Shown: positions 11,301-36,358, counted from the stretch's first letter. The stretch is 64,000 nt of DNA from Pteria penguin (GCA_035048485.1 CM068587.1:38055816-38119815); one strand, 5' to 3'. Made by a program: numbers and translations. The notes: a model not told the origin generated them from the sequence alone.

Positions 11301-14300
11301 AAGTACAAATGTACTGTCTTATGAAATACTACAATTAGTCTGCCCCCAATGCCTACATATTCCGCTAAAAATCCATTAAAGGGTGGTACCTGACTGCGAA
11401 TAAAAAGAATGATTAAAAAATTTCTTCAACCCGATGACATGCTAAGCTGCACAGCCTACTATAAATACATGTACCTACATATACCGCTAAAGGTCATATT
11501 GATTATAGATTTGCACCGTAGATGTCTAAGCAATTAATGTACCATGTAAAAGCTGCATGTTCACACACACTAACACACAAAGAGCGGAACCTGGCAACTA
11601 ATAAGAGCTAGTTAAAGAAATAAATTCATTTACGCAGCAGCAATGACAGTAGCAGATCTTGTGTCCCAATTCATCAGAAGGGAACTTCAAATGTCATTTT
11701 CCAGCCCCCCCCCCCTTACCAGTCAAATATGTGAGTTAAAATTTGGTTCACTGCTTGGGTTTATGCTTATAACACTGTTCGGAATAGGGGAAGGTACATG
11801 TATGCAAAAGACCAACCCGAAGCGGAGGTGCAATACACAATAAAGAAAATTCCAATCTATGCCAACAGACCCACCAAAAAGCGAAGGTGTAATGAAAACG
11901 GAAAAAGTATGGGCGGATTGTAAAGCAAATTCCAACAAGGTCAAAATCACGTGGTCATAAGACATGGCTTCAATTGAAAGCTCTGGTCATAAAGAACATA
12001 TATGTGAAGTAGAAAACCCTATCCCCCTTGATTCAAAAGATGTAGCCAAAATTAAAGTTTTCTAACAGTAGGTTAAAGTTCAGGGTCAAGGTCACTAGGT
12101 CAAATGTCATGGCATTATTTGAAAGCCGTGGTCAAAAGTAATCTTAGTGTGAAGTATTATGTTTATACTACGTTTAGTAGCTGATATTTTGCTTCAACCA
12201 GAAACTTTACCAAAATATTGACGGACCGACATCGTCAATTTATAGACCGGAATTGCTTTGCAATCCAGCAAAAAAAAAAAAAAAAAAAAATCACCGATGC
12301 AAAGCAAAGTCCAATCCAAAGCGGATGAAGATCGGCATGGAGGATTCCGCCGGAATCCCTCCGAGGCGTGGGGTAACAAATCGAAAGTTGGGGATCTTAT
12401 TCCGGTGACCTGAGCGGAGAATTGCATTTGACACTCTGGTTAAAATCATCACATTCCGTGACTCATATACAGAGACCTCAGGTACAAATGTACTGTCCTA
12501 CAAAGTATTACTATCAATGAAAATATAATTTAAAAAACTCAGTAACATTTCCATTAAATGTAATATTTCATAAGACAGTACCTTATACTCCAACGGCAAT
12601 CTTTAAACTGAAAAGCTTGCTCTCAATACCTATATCCATTAAAGGGCGGAACATGGCTGCGGATAAAAGAAATGATTTAGTATTTCTTCAACCCGATGGC
12701 AAGTTGCACCGTCCGCTGTAAATACATGTACCTACATATACCGCTAAAGGTCAAATTGATTATAGATAGTTTAAACAAATATAGTACCATGTCAAACGCT
12801 GAATGTTCTCTCTCTCTGAACCTGACAACGAATAACAAAAGGTAAAAAAAAATAAAAATGAAGGTAAAACATTTACGCAGCAGCAAGGTCAGTGGCTGAG
12901 TTTGTGTCCATTTCATCATGGCAGGGAACGTCAAATGTCATATTCCACCTTTAATGGCCCCGCACAACAGAAGTCAAATTTATTTGGCTTTAGTTAAAAT
13001 TTTGGTACACTGCTTGGGGTTATGGTAACAATATGGTTAGGAATTGCAAGGTCAGGATCTAAATCCAAGTGACGTCTCAATTTGTTTCCTTTCCTACGAA
13101 TGAGATAATAAAATCCGAGTTCCCATATCACAAAGACATTGACATAAAGAAGAAGTTTTACCATTTCGATGACATCGATCCACAAAAAGGAGAGGGGCAA
13201 TATGGATTTATTTCCTAAACTAATGCACAACATAGAGCCGGCGCAGCCACAGTATCGAAGAAATATTTCTACGTATCGCTACAACCACAGAGGTGCTACA
13301 ACTGCAATCATTCAATACCCGGATATAACAATGCTTCCGGTTACGAGCCGGACTCGTTTATCACTGCATATTAAGACTTCGTGTAAGTATTCTTGATAAC
13401 ACACTGCTGAGATGTGTTTATTTTTGCCATGTCAGGATTACTTCAGTAAATGCCGTGACGGCATCCTCCTCTTGTAATGCAAAAACATCCTACCTTTGCA
13501 ACAGACCCACCTGAAGCAGCAGTGTGATGCACACACATACGCACACACACATATACACCTACACACACACACACACACACATATACACCTACACACACAC
13601 ACACGACCCACCCAAAGCTGAGGTATTGTGCACAAGAAACCCGAAGCGGAGTTGTAATGCAAAAAATCCAATTTATGCAACAGACCCACCGAAGCGGAGA
13701 AGATCTTTTATCTACCTGCGACTATCATGATTGACATGGAGAATTCAGCTGGTTGGACTCGAACCCGAGAACCCTTTGAACCAAAGCAATGGCGGATCCA
13801 GAATTTCCACACAAAAAAAACCCACCCTAAAAAAAAGGGGGGGGGCGCCACACGTGAAAGTCAAGTATTAGCTAAAAGACTCCACCATTTTTGGTACGAA
13901 ATCTGAAGTTTTACTCATACTAACTTGTGGCGAAAAAAGTCCCCCCCCCCTTCCCCTCTAAATCCGCCACTGCTATGAACCCTCTGAATCTGTGAACCCT
14001 TTGTCCGGAACCAACGCGCTATCGACCGAGCAATACCTATTACACTGTAATAGGTTGCGCTGATAATGCCAGGATCAGACATATTTCGCTCCAAAACCAC
14101 TTTGATATTACATGTATCATGTTTCTGTTAACTGCAAATGTTTCATAGTATATAAAACACATAACTTTATATATTTACCTCGTTGTCATGAACATCATTT
14201 TACATACTAGGAATAAAGAGTCGTCATATTCCTGCACAATGCATCAGATATCACTATTTTGGTGTGACGTACAACAAGTAAGAAAAACATATTTTAAGGA

Positions 14301-17300
14301 CCACGGCGTCTCCTACAAAAGACGTAGGATGTGGTCTATTTTGGCACAGGTTTTGTCTGTTTATAATCAACTAGAACAATACAAACCAGTGACGTAGTTG
14401 GATAAGGCAAAGTGGAAGGACACTATTTGAAACAAAAAATATTTTTGGTATTTTGAAGATTTTTTTATATGAATTCGTATTTTTATGCTTTACGAAAACT
14501 GGTGGGATATAACACACCTGTGTTCCCCATACCCTCTTCAAAGTGTGCATGGGGTGGGGTTGGGAGGGGGACTTTCCCTACGCTCTTGTTTATAGGTTAA
14601 TATAGGCACAGCACGTCTATTCTGCATCCCAAAATCCCGTATTAATTTCGCACAAAAAGATATATGAATCCAGCTATTGTCTGCCACTAGAAATTTACTG
14701 TATAAACATGTCTGAAGACACAAAAGCAATCGAATGAACTGTGAACGTTACCACAACGAATTTAAAAGTAACACAAACGGGTGCATTCTACACCCACCCC
14801 ATGGGCAAACAGACAGATCATACTCTGTCATGTACTTCATCATATTAGTCATGCCTATAATGATTTAGTAGAAGCCACACTCTTTATTTGAAACACGGGC
14901 ATACAACTAAGCCATATCCACGGTGGCGGATTTAGAGGGGCACCATTTAGCCATACATAAAACTCCAGATTTGGCACTCAAAATGGCTGAGTATTCTGGC
15001 TAATACTTGACATTCACATGTGCCCCCCCTTTTTTTTTTGGAAATTCTCGACCCGCAACTGATCTACATGTACCAACATCAAACCATTGTATCTACATAG
15101 GTCTAAAAAGAGATATGCGGACAAGACTGGTTACCGTCCGTATTTGAAAGACCCCGAATTTGAAACACAGGTGCACAACTTTAAAACATCTTCATTTATG
15201 TGTACCGTCTTTCAAATCATTTGTATCACTATTGGTAAAGAAAGATTGGTGCAGAGAAGATTTTATGGCCTCGCGTTTTCTGCCCTTCAAATATAGGGAT
15301 AAGACCCCAAGTTTGAAACACGGATGTACAACTGAAAGAGAAAGCTGTAAATCACTTGGATCTATAATAATCCAGAAGGGCAAGCGCGGTCAAGATTTCA
15401 TAAACCCACCCACCTGCCCATTCATCATGGACTTGATTCCAAATTTGAAACAGGTGAACAAGTGCCAGTGATACCTATTTATGTATCTTTTTATGTACCA
15501 GCATCATTTACTTATATTCAAGAAAAAGAAGTTCAGCCATCAGGTCACGCCCATTTGTCTCTTCCCAAGGGGCCAGCTGCAGACCCAAATCTGAGACAAA
15601 GGAGCACACTTCAACCAATCCCTGTTCAAATACAACCATAAGGTCACAGAAGAAACACTGACAAGCTATTTAAAGCGGACGACCACATGATACATGTGCT
15701 ATAACATACCCGTCATTATATTCAAACTAATAAATAAAACAAATAGTAGTTTGGATTGATGAAATGAACTTGGCTTAGAAAGGTTTCCATATTGACACGA
15801 AGGTGTGTATTCATTGCTTTGAATTTGTCATAATCCTTTTTATGTTATATTTGACAATATTTGGAAATCCCCAAGCAAAATATTCAGTTTTCTAATTTAA
15901 TATGTTTGGTCTACAGCTAATCTGATTGTAATGTCAATAAACAACATGTTACTGCGATACCCCTGATCGACACACCATCAAGTAACCAGGTTATTGATAA
16001 TGCTTTGATATTAACATGATGTATGAAAGACGTAGAGGCACAGTCGCTAGCGTGCTGGGCTCGCGACAAAGAGACCACGAGTTCGAGTACAACTGGAGAC
16101 TTTTCGGTGTCCTGTCTATTGAATTGGTACAGTTAAAACCAAGGTCCCACGCCATGGTCGAGAATGACATATAAACAATCTAATTAAAAATTAACTTTGG
16201 ATCCGCTCACGATGATCGCTACACAAAACGATTATCGTGAGCGGATCCAAATTCTTATTTCAATTAAAATTTTTATACCTTTAGAAATCCTCAATACTTT
16301 GTTTAAACAGTTAAAATGTGTAATATACCAAAATTATTTCACATAAATCCGTGTATAGTAACCACAATAAAAAACTAGAATTTCCGGGAAAAAATGGGGG
16401 CACATGTGAAAATCAAGTATTAGTCAAAATACTCGGCCATTTCGAGTGACCCAAATCTGAAGTTTAACTCATACTTGTGGCAAAAAGGGGTGGACCCGCC
16501 CCCTCTAAATCCACCACTGATCTCGGCCCGAGACAAGCGCGTTACTGACCAAGTTATACTGATTCTAAGGATTAGTATTTGTAATCTATGTGACTGGCAA
16601 TAGGTCAAACCCTTTAAAAGCATGCAAATTTTAATACTGTCGTTAGTACCGGTATTTACAATACAAAGTAGCTGTGTTACCATTATTTAAGTTACAAGCA
16701 AAACCCATAAACGACCTGCATTTTTTATTACAAGTTCTTGAGCTTAAACAAGCAAGAACTGGTTGGGAAAAACTAGTATTGACTTCTTTAATCTATTCTG
16801 ATTCAATTAAAGTGCAGTGACATGTTAAAGAGGAACATAGAAATTAAAGACATGAAGATATACCACAGAAAACATGATAACGACCATTCGCTATATTTAT
16901 TTAAAAGACGCCAAATTATATCTTCTGGTATTTAACGTCTCACGACTTCTGTCGAAACAAAAGCAAATAACAAAATCGGGTTCATCAGTGATATTGAAAA
17001 ATGTCAGTGTGAAGGATTTGACAAACAAATTTCATTCGGACTGACAAAATTTTGAAAAAAAAATCTACATTTTTTATTGTCCTGACTGACAAAATTCATC
17101 GAAAATGACTGACATGTTTGAAAACTTTTCACCACTTCTGAATTAATGATTTAGAAGATCACTTCATTATTGTTTGAAAACCTGACCCAAAAAAAGGCGA
17201 TACCTAATTCTGACCTTCACCTTCATCTGTACATTTTTCCAATTCTGTTTTAACTCTCTTCCAATGCAACAATTTTTGTTTGGAACAATACATTCTATTG

Positions 17301-18964
17301 TTATATATGATCCTATTCTAATAGTCCAATTACTTGGTTTTCTTTGGGTTACACGCATTGTAATGCTCATTCAAGGGTGAATTTGTCCTTACATATGTGA
17401 TAATTAGAATAATCAAGAGACCCATGGGCTACAATGCTCACAGCAACTATAATTCTTTTTTTCTTTACTTCAATACCTACACTATAATATGGTGTCTATC
17501 AACCCACCTGCTTGTGTTTTGTTTGATGTACATGGGACTCAGCATTCATGGTACATGTACTTTTAACATGTTATTTGGAACCATTTTAGAGTGGTAAACA
17601 CTTTTTGAACAAAAAAAAAGAAGAAGAAGAAGAAGAAAAATTCACGACCTGTAACTTTCAAGAACGATAACTTGTAATTTGATAGCACTGACAGTAGGGT
17701 GAGTCAGTGAGTACATGTTTCAATGTAGACATAATTCAATACATGTAGAATCCTTACTGAACTCATCTGAACTGACTTCAAAGAGTAGAGGCTTAATGTC
17801 CTTGAATCAAGGACATGTCACACTGCCTTCCTATAAGGATCATTCCTGCCAAATATGACTTAATCCAAAGAAGCATGCAGAAATTATGGACAGGGCAATT
17901 TTACATAGGACAGATGAATGGGACCAAAAAAAATTACCCTTTGGCTTTTTATCCAGAGCTTGCTAAGGTACAATGTATGATAGGATCACAATACATGTAC
18001 TTACGCAGGCACAATTAAGGTGTGACAATAGGTCATGTGCTACTACATGTACTACATGTAATTGTATACCTAAATATCTAAAGCAAGCAATTAGATGAAA
18101 CAGTCACTCAAAATCTAGTACCATGGCCAAGCCCTCAGACATACGCCAAACAATTACATAACCAAGGATCAGACTATGTTCAACATATGACCAACCCAAC
18201 AATTTGACCATGCAAAGATTATTTTTCTGAATAAGAAAAACATTACGTAACAGGGTCATACAGACTACAAAGTACCCTGCTCACACATAAGGAAGCTTAT
18301 CTGAAAGGTGATTATTTGTTGGTTGTATAATGTGATTATGAATAATTTATATAAATGCTATTACAATGTGCTATTATTAGACAAATAATGACGCTGGTTC
18401 AAGCAAGCTTGCTCCCAATGGACAAATAAAGTCTTCATGTATAATGATTCTACTTCTGTAAATGGATTCACTGAAGAAGCACACATGTTAAACTGAATAT
18501 TACAAAAAACACCCGAATATTTGATGACTTTGAGGAGAGAGCGAATTTCTGGAAAGAACCAAACTGACACAAGTATGTGGAACTGGACATGTTGGTATAT
18601 TTTCTTTCAAGAAAATTTGTACTGTAATATAAGTACACATGTATGTTTGAATCTTAACATGATGTATATCTTATCGGTAAACAAATGCAGAGCCAACTGG
18701 TCTAACCTTATGTTTCAAATGTATAGATTAAGACTAAGCACAGCATACATCAAAGTCCTGGTGGGAAAAATCAACCCCAAAATCCCAATGACAACTCAAG
18801 TGTAAATTTATCTATGCCAGTTCACATCTTTATAAAATCACTGTATATTGTGCAATTTCTAAATTTCCACTTAAATTGGAGTGGAACCGCAACATTGCAG
18901 ATCATGTACCAGTATTCAGTTTTATGGTGGAACCAATTTAAATAGTGAAATAATGAACATATAC

Positions 18965-19007
<43 letters not shown>

Positions 19008-22000
19008 CTGCAACCAATTTTATTTAATATATATATTGTAATAGCGTACTATTTTGACATCTGATGGCACTTATTCTGTAACTTTAAATTCATGAGTAGT
19101 AGCATACAGCATAGTCATGAAGTGGTGCACAAAGGACACCACTGATTCATCCTGTGAAACCTACGGGGTAGATCGTACTTGTGAGGTACGGTCTACCCCT
19201 TGGGTTTCACAAGATGCCACTGATTCTGCTAAATATGATAAATTCTACTAAAAGAAGTACATGTATACATATAGCATCCAACATGACCATGTGATTAGAG
19301 AAACACAATCATGTGCCTTATCATCATTTTCTGAACACTCACATACACAGGCATGAAAAATACACTCAGAATCAGAATGAATGACAGAGTAGAACACACA
19401 AAATTTACCTTGTACATACATGTACATGTACATGTACTGTGGCATATTGTAAGAGCTGGTCTAATGAACTATAAATAATGACAGTTTTCAGTGGACAACA
19501 CAGTGATACCTACAATTAACCTAGCTGCCTATATACATGTATAAAAAGACTCCATACTCATTCCACAAATTTTAACAGAACTTTAGTTTAGTGAATTTAC
19601 ATTATTCAGGATGGAATGCACATAGTCTTCATCTCAACATCGTTGAGATTCACTGATAAAGGCCAAGGGGCCAAGATTCTGGGAAACGAGTGTTCTGTCT
19701 TTTCATCTATATACTGTCTACAATCTGGAAAAAACTGCTTGGGTGGTTAGCTGTCTATCAATGAGTTGAATGACTTTTAACTTTTAATTAACAAAGGTGT
19801 GAATAAGCACAGGTAAATTTCCACCTGGGTTCCCACTGTGATTTCGAGTGTTTTTCCCAATATGTTTCGCGCAGTTTCTCTAAAATATCTGAACTGTACT
19901 GTATTGATAAAGAATTAACTAAGCCATCCCATGACTACATTTAACCATGACAAAAGCCAAAATAGTCTATCAGAAAGCTATTTTTTGTATACAGCCATTG
20001 TTTATACCTACCTCAGGTAACCTTGATCCTGGAATGCTGGGAAAGTCATGGTGTTCATTATGGTAGCCCACATTGAAGGTGAGGAGATTCAAAGGTCCAT
20101 AGTATGAATAGGTCTCCTGGCCTTTGACAAACATGTAATGTTCTGAGATAAAGTGGCCGGCCATGGGATGAAGGCCAGTTCCTAAAAATGTCCCTTGGAT
20201 AAAGTAGAAGAGAGCCTTGACTCCAAAATACTGATATATGATGGCATCAAATGTAAACTGTACTATAAAATTGATTACTTCTAGATGAGATACTGGCATG
20301 GGTCGTATAAAAAGAGGTCGAAACGAGTAGAAATAAGGCTGTAAGATCACCCATATAAATTTCATGAAGGTACTATTAAAAAAGTTTCCTTCAAATCTGC
20401 AAGGTATATCCACATCTTTAAGTTCATCTCCTTGGTAACGGTGATGCTCTAAATGGTATTTCTTGAATGAAACAGACATCGGAAGTCCTATAGGCAAGTT
20501 AGCAAACATACCCAAAGCTCTATTGGTCAATGGTTTACCATGTCCAAAGGCTAAATTATGGGAGATTTCATGTATAGCAAGTGTCAGTGAATGATTGATA
20601 GTTCCACTGTAACAATACGCCAAAAGAATCACCATCCACCACGACTGATTATGTATGAGATACATTCCTAGAAACTGCAGCATCACCAAAAGCAGCACCT
20701 TAAACTTCAGCAATGGATCACTCCCCATTAGCTGCTTGATCTCTGGATACTTGGCTGCAAAAGAATTTAAAGATCTATATTGACATTTCCATTGATTGAT
20801 TTTTGTTTTACGTCACTCCACAATTATTTCACATATATGGTGACGGCATCTGCCTGATGCATTGCATAGAAATTTCTACCTTTGGAACGGACCCACACGA
20901 AGCAGTGAGGGATCTTTTATGTGCCACGCTTACCTTGATACTGGCAGTGGCATAGCTACCATTACGCAAAATACGCACGTGAGTACACATTTTGTCAAAA
21001 ATATAGTGTGAAGTTAAGAAGTCTATTTGTTCTGTTTGAATGATGTCAGTTCAATTGAACCTAAAAAACGAAAAAGATCCAAAAGTAACAGTAAAAACTC
21101 AGGGCCGTCCTACCCCGACATTGTCACGCTGCCAGAAGCAGATTGAAAATATGCTTAAAGAGAGCAACAATGCCAACTGAGCACATTTCGGGCTTAGCTT
21201 TACTACATGCCCACACAGATATGGGTATCAATTCCACCACTGATTTAACAGGAAAAGCATTATGTACCATAAATTTAGCAACAGCAACATAAGAAATTCA
21301 GTGTGAAACAATCTGATTAAAACCATATCTTTATTCCGCTTCTATATCTGTCCTATTGTGGATAAAGATATGGCAAACCCCCGGCGTGCGTGACCTACAA
21401 GGTAGTTTTTGAACAGTTGTTGTTACATACTGCGTCACTTGCACTTGCCTAGATGAGTCATTGATTGGCTATGGGAAATAACGGTTTTAATGACTTAGAC
21501 GTCATCAGAGTTCATCAGAACATGACCCCTTACGGGATTTCTCCAGATCTTTATCCGCAATGGGACAAATATAGAAGCGGAATAAAGATATGGTTTTAAT
21601 CAGATTGGGATGAGGTATTCCCGAACGATGTCCATGGAAGTATCCATTATTGCAACATTTAAATTCTAAATATTAAAAGTATAGAAACTCAAAATTTGAC
21701 TGTTGATGAAATTTTATTGTAGTTGGTTAAAACAAAGTGCAAAATACTTTAATTTAATTAAGAAGAAGAAATGTGAAATTAATATCCCACACTTTAATGA
21801 AAAGAAACTTTTTTTTAAAAAAGCAAATTTACAAACCACGCTGTTAGTAAAACAAGGCACAATCACAGAACTTTTGATATCCCCGTATGGGGCCAGGGCC
21901 CATCATTTCAACTTAGAGGCACTAAGAGGAACGGAAAATTGTGCCCATGTTTGCAATAGTAAATGTTATCCAGAGCCTGAATACTTTTTATCTTTGCATG

Positions 22001-22992
22001 ATGAAAATAACTTGTAGTAACGTTCAGAAAGAAAAGAACAAATCTATACATAAAGTTGCAATACAATTTTTAAGATTGCATATCAATTGCATGTTATGAA
22101 TAATTTAATGAGATCAATTTAGTAAATTTTAGTAAATTAGATAACAACATACATGTATGAAACAATTATAATCTGCCAAACAAGTGGGGGGGAGTTTCAT
22201 TGCACATTAAAACATAAAATTTAAGCTGGAAAAAATTATATGTATACTATACATTGGATGCATGATAGAACAGAAAGGATAGGAAGGGATGGAAAGGGAG
22301 TTGTGTTTCAAATTATTGAGGAAGATTTTTAATTGATAGTATTTGTAATCATAAAATGTTCCATTTTGAAAGTTGACAAAAAACAAAAACTGGTTAAAGG
22401 TGTGTTGGTTGAGCACTGTTTCATTTTATCTCCAAAGTCGCTGGATGTTTGATCCCTGTTAAACTCCTTAGTCAGTAATACAAAACTGTATATTTTGTGG
22501 GAAATTGCACTTGTTCATGTATTTGTGTAAGTATTGATCGACTGTCATATGTAAAAATTCTGACCACATGCAGAATTAAAGCATGTATTTTAGTCCAGTA
22601 TTGTTACATAGACTCTATAAAATCTATCTTATACATTGCTAAAGAAGTTAGATATACTGTTGATGGACATACAGACAGATAGTGAAATACACAAAGGTCG
22701 ACTGAACGGGCAACTGATGGTTCCAACAATTTTCACATAAAACTCGAATACGTCAGAATAAGTATAAGTACTGTAATAGTGTAAAACTAGAGCATAGGCA
22801 AGTATCACTACCATCGAGACACAGTCATCGCCGCGCCATCAGATCATTATGAAAGTCGTAATGACACGATTAACACCCCCTTCCTTTTTGCCATGCAGAA
22901 ATAAACTTACCTAATATTTCTTTCCTTCGAGTTGCATGAGGTTCCTCTGTGTAAACCCATTCATAATCTGTTCGAGAAACTGTTGCTCCCAT
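6677..22992 (-). CDS. DEGS: sphingolipid delta-4 desaturase / dihydroceramide desaturase, three coding exons
   Basis: The enzyme introduces the 4,5 double bond into dihydroceramide to give ceramide in the ER membrane; some family members also hydroxylate C4. The join is 22992-22911, 20754-20012, 6871-6677, phases 1 then 0, giving 339 aa against about 323 in vertebrates. The three di-iron histidine boxes are intact: HEISH (89-93), HLEHH (128-132) and HNEHH (259-263). Hydrophobic membrane segments lie around 45-60, 67-78 and 187-216. The N-terminus MGATVSR fits an N-myristoylation signal, as in vertebrate DES1. Intron 1 is 2.2 kb and intron 2 is 13.1 kb and full of transposable elements. The gene is divergent from YY1. 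DES1 and DES2 cannot be separated by eye, though the position next to YY1 matches human DEGS2. Confidence 0.95.
7455..7562. mobile_element. MITE of the CAGTGGCGGATYYAG family with 5-bp target duplication
   Basis: The ends are CAGTGGCAGG and, inverted, CAGTGACGGATCC. CTCAA is directly repeated on both sides (7450-7454 and 7563-7567). Comparison with copy B of the host repeat, which lacks the insert, confirms the insertion point. The inner sequence has poly-C/poly-G runs. Confidence 0.65.
8298..8355. repeat. (CA)n microsatellite
   Basis: A pure CA run of about 29 units. Open frames crossing it on the minus strand read as Cys-Val repeats and are artefacts. Confidence 0.95.
8708..10891. mobile_element. 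2.2-kb inverted-repeat DNA element, non-autonomous
   Basis: The ends are CACGGTGGCGGATCCAG and, inverted, ACGGTGGCGGATTTAG. It sits exactly at the junction between 1.3-kb repeat copies A and B: removing it restores 'attgctgtgca' next to 'ttccagc', as at the B-C junction ('attgctttgcaatccagc'). No transposase frame is visible inside. It shares ends with the smaller MITEs at 7455, 13788, 14922, 16372 and 26779. Confidence 0.6.
10915..12256. repeat. 1.3-kb tandem repeat, copy B
   Basis: This is the most complete copy. It begins near 'aatgcaaagtccaatcc' and ends at 'tagaccggaattgctttgca'. It is colinear with copy A and, across its first kilobase, with copy C. A poly-A run (12269-12290) separates it from C. 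No coding capacity is seen. Confidence 0.65.
12297..13400. repeat. 1.3-kb tandem repeat, copy C
   Basis: It starts with 'gatgcaaagcaaagtccaatcc' and follows copy B through 'ccgctaaaggtca' and the 'aatatggttaggaattgcaaggtcaggatctaaatcc' type stretch. It lacks the segment around 'cataatctgccaaaacg', so it carries an internal deletion. The right boundary is approximate. Confidence 0.6.
13530..13604. repeat. CA-rich microsatellite with embedded ATATACACCT units
   Basis: Runs of CA are interrupted by two copies of 'catatacacctacacac', about 30 bp apart. Confidence 0.9.
13788..13978. mobile_element. MITE, CAGTGGCGGATYYAG family
   Basis: The left end is GCAATGGCGGATCCAGAATTT and the right end, inverted, is AGCAGTGGCGGATTTAGAGG. 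Inside are poly-A/poly-G and poly-C runs and the stretch 'gtgaaagtcaagtattag', which recurs at 16403 and ties this copy to the one at 16372-16525. Confidence 0.6.
13980..14920. other. intronic sequence, nothing recognised
   Basis: Part of DEGS intron 2. Short open frames on both strands have no recognisable family. A weak tRNA-like stretch near 13990-14050 may be a decayed SINE head. Confidence 0.4.
14922..15063. mobile_element. MITE, CAGTGGCGGATYYAG family
   Basis: The left end is CACGGTGGCGGATTTAGAGG; the right end, inverted, is a diverged CAGTTGCGGGTCGAG. The interior phrase 'ggctgagtattctggctaatac' is close to one in the MITE at 7455 ('ggctgagtagtttggctaatac'). Confidence 0.6.
15080..16020. 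other. intronic sequence with degenerate repeats
   Basis: Between 15120 and 15480 the phrase 'agaccccRaRtttgaaacac' recurs at irregular spacing, suggesting a decayed tandem repeat. No gene is recognised. Confidence 0.35.
16022..16165 (+). repeat. SINE 5' fragment with tRNA-like head
   Basis: A tRNA-like head carries box-B-like GAGTTCGAGTAC at about 16080. It is followed by 'gttaaaaccaaggtcccacgccatgg', which matches the body of the SINE at 38718 ('gtaaaaaccgaggtcccgtaacatgg'). The 3' body and tail are missing. Confidence 0.55.
16176..16275. mobile_element. foldback MITE, CAATCTRATTAAAA family
   Basis: It begins CAATCTAATTAAAA. A near-perfect hairpin (16196-16251) has arms TTTGGATCCGCTCACGAT and its complement. 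The left end is shared with elements at 21309, 31519 and 49707. The right end is worn. Confidence 0.55.
16372..16525. mobile_element. MITE, CAGTGGCGGATYYAG family, worn left end
   Basis: The right end, inverted, reads CAGTGGTGGATTTAGAGG. The interior shares 'gtgaaaatcaagtattag' with the copy at 13788. The left end at about 16375 ('ctagaatttccggg') is decayed. Confidence 0.5.
18968..19006. repeat. (TA)n microsatellite
   Basis: An uninterrupted TA run in DEGS intron 2. Confidence 0.95.
19152..19212. repeat. 61-bp foldback hairpin
   Basis: The left arm CTGTGAAACCTACGGGGTAG pairs with the right arm ending CTACCCCTTGGGTTTCACAAG, around a short TTGTGAG-type loop. The arms have few mismatches, so it is either recent or maintained. 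'CTTGTGAAACC' also occurs at the left edge of the window. Confidence 0.7.
20012..20754 (-). CDS. DEGS: DEGS coding exon 2 (catalytic core)
   Basis: The exon is 743 nt, preceded by acceptor TTGCAG and followed by donor GTAGGT. It encodes residues 28-275 from [10 protein letters not shown] to SIPGSRLPE. It carries all three histidine boxes and the long conserved '[26 protein letters not shown]' type motif just before the third box, so the catalytic domain is complete in this one exon. Confidence 0.95.
20791..20945 (-). repeat. SINE body and tail, truncated before the tRNA head
   Basis: On the minus strand it carries 'aaaagatccctcactgcttc', 'gcatcaggcagatgc' and a tail ending in ATCAATCAAT. All are shared with the full copy at 38718-38992. 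The tRNA-like head is absent. It lies just upstream of DEGS exon 2, in intron 1. Confidence 0.7.
21309..21607. mobile_element. 299-bp foldback MITE, CAATCTRATTAAAA family
   Basis: The ends are perfect inverted copies of CAATCTGATTAAAACCATAT, continuing through 'ctttattccgcttct'. The centre includes 'tgattggctatgggaaataa'. A near-identical element lies at 49707-50074. It is in DEGS intron 1. Confidence 0.75.
21610..22905. other. DEGS intron 1, nothing further recognised
   Basis: AT-rich sequence. The open frame at 21703-22017 (104 codons) is lysine-rich, has no family signature and lies inside the intron of the opposite-strand gene; it is not called as a gene. Confidence 0.4.
22911..22992 (-). 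CDS. DEGS: DEGS coding exon 1
   Basis: The ATG at 22992-22990 opens a reading of 27 codons plus one base, starting [20 protein letters not shown], which matches the family's conserved N-terminal 'DFEWVYTDQPH' region. The donor is GTAAGT at 22910. The remaining base completes an alanine codon with exon 2. The start is chosen because Gly2 and Ser6 form the conserved myristoylation context. Confidence 0.93.
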
Positions 22993-35583
<12,591 letters not shown>

Positions 35584-36358
35584 ATCATGTGCTTTGTACA
35601 TAGCTATTTATGGTAAGCTGTTCATATTTCACCAGGAAAACTCATTTAAAGTTTTGATTAATGATTAAGAAATTGTACTGAATACAAAAAAAATGAAATA
35701 TCTTTGGTATCCATGAATTTAATTGTAGAGAAAATAGATTTCCAGTAAGGTAAATGTAGGGAACCTATTGATATATTTTTATGTCCCTAGGTCGACAGAT
35801 CAAGGGCCTACTGTTTTTGACCTGTCTCTGTTTTTTCATAAAAAATGCAAATTTGATAAAGGTGTATGTAATGTTATATTATGTGGATCCCACATTTGTG
35901 GGATCAGATAAGATAATCACACTGAAATATATTGTAGGATGGGTCATTTTCACAACAACCATTTATTGTAAATATTTTGCATTTATAGATTATATTTGTG
36001 TCTTTGTGATTACTCAACAACACAGGAAATTGTATCATAAACAGTCTTCGGGAAACTCACCGGTCTGACACCCCAGACGATCAGATTTGTTGCTGGGCTA
36101 GTAAAAACTCAGTAACAAAGTATACAATAGGCTGGTACAATTTGTATGTGGGCTTGTGGTTCAAAAATGTTTTCGTAAAGACATTTGAGAGAATGGCATT
36201 TGACCATTTGGATATGACACATACTTTATCTGCTGTAAATATTATAGCATATAGAAGAATTTGTGTTACCATGGCATTAACATGAGGTATTTCATTAAAT
36301 AATGAATTCTTACTCAATATTTATTGTGTATCTAATGCTTACAATTTTTTTTTTCCAG

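Larger units (their letters stand above)
16530..19990. other. AT-rich intron of DEGS
   Basis: This stretch holds a (TA)n run at 18968-19006, a (GAA)n-like stretch near 17620, many ACATGTA words and a hairpin at 19152. Open frames of 60-95 codons show no family signature or splice logic and are taken as chance. Confidence 0.45.

Noticed and set aside
21703..22017. 104-codon lysine-rich frame in DEGS intron 1
   Set aside because: No homology signature, no splice partners, AT-rich composition typical of chance frames.
35781..36068. 95-codon frame in the last YY1 intron
   Set aside because: Lies between the 3' UTR exons, hydrophobic AT-rich composition, no family match.
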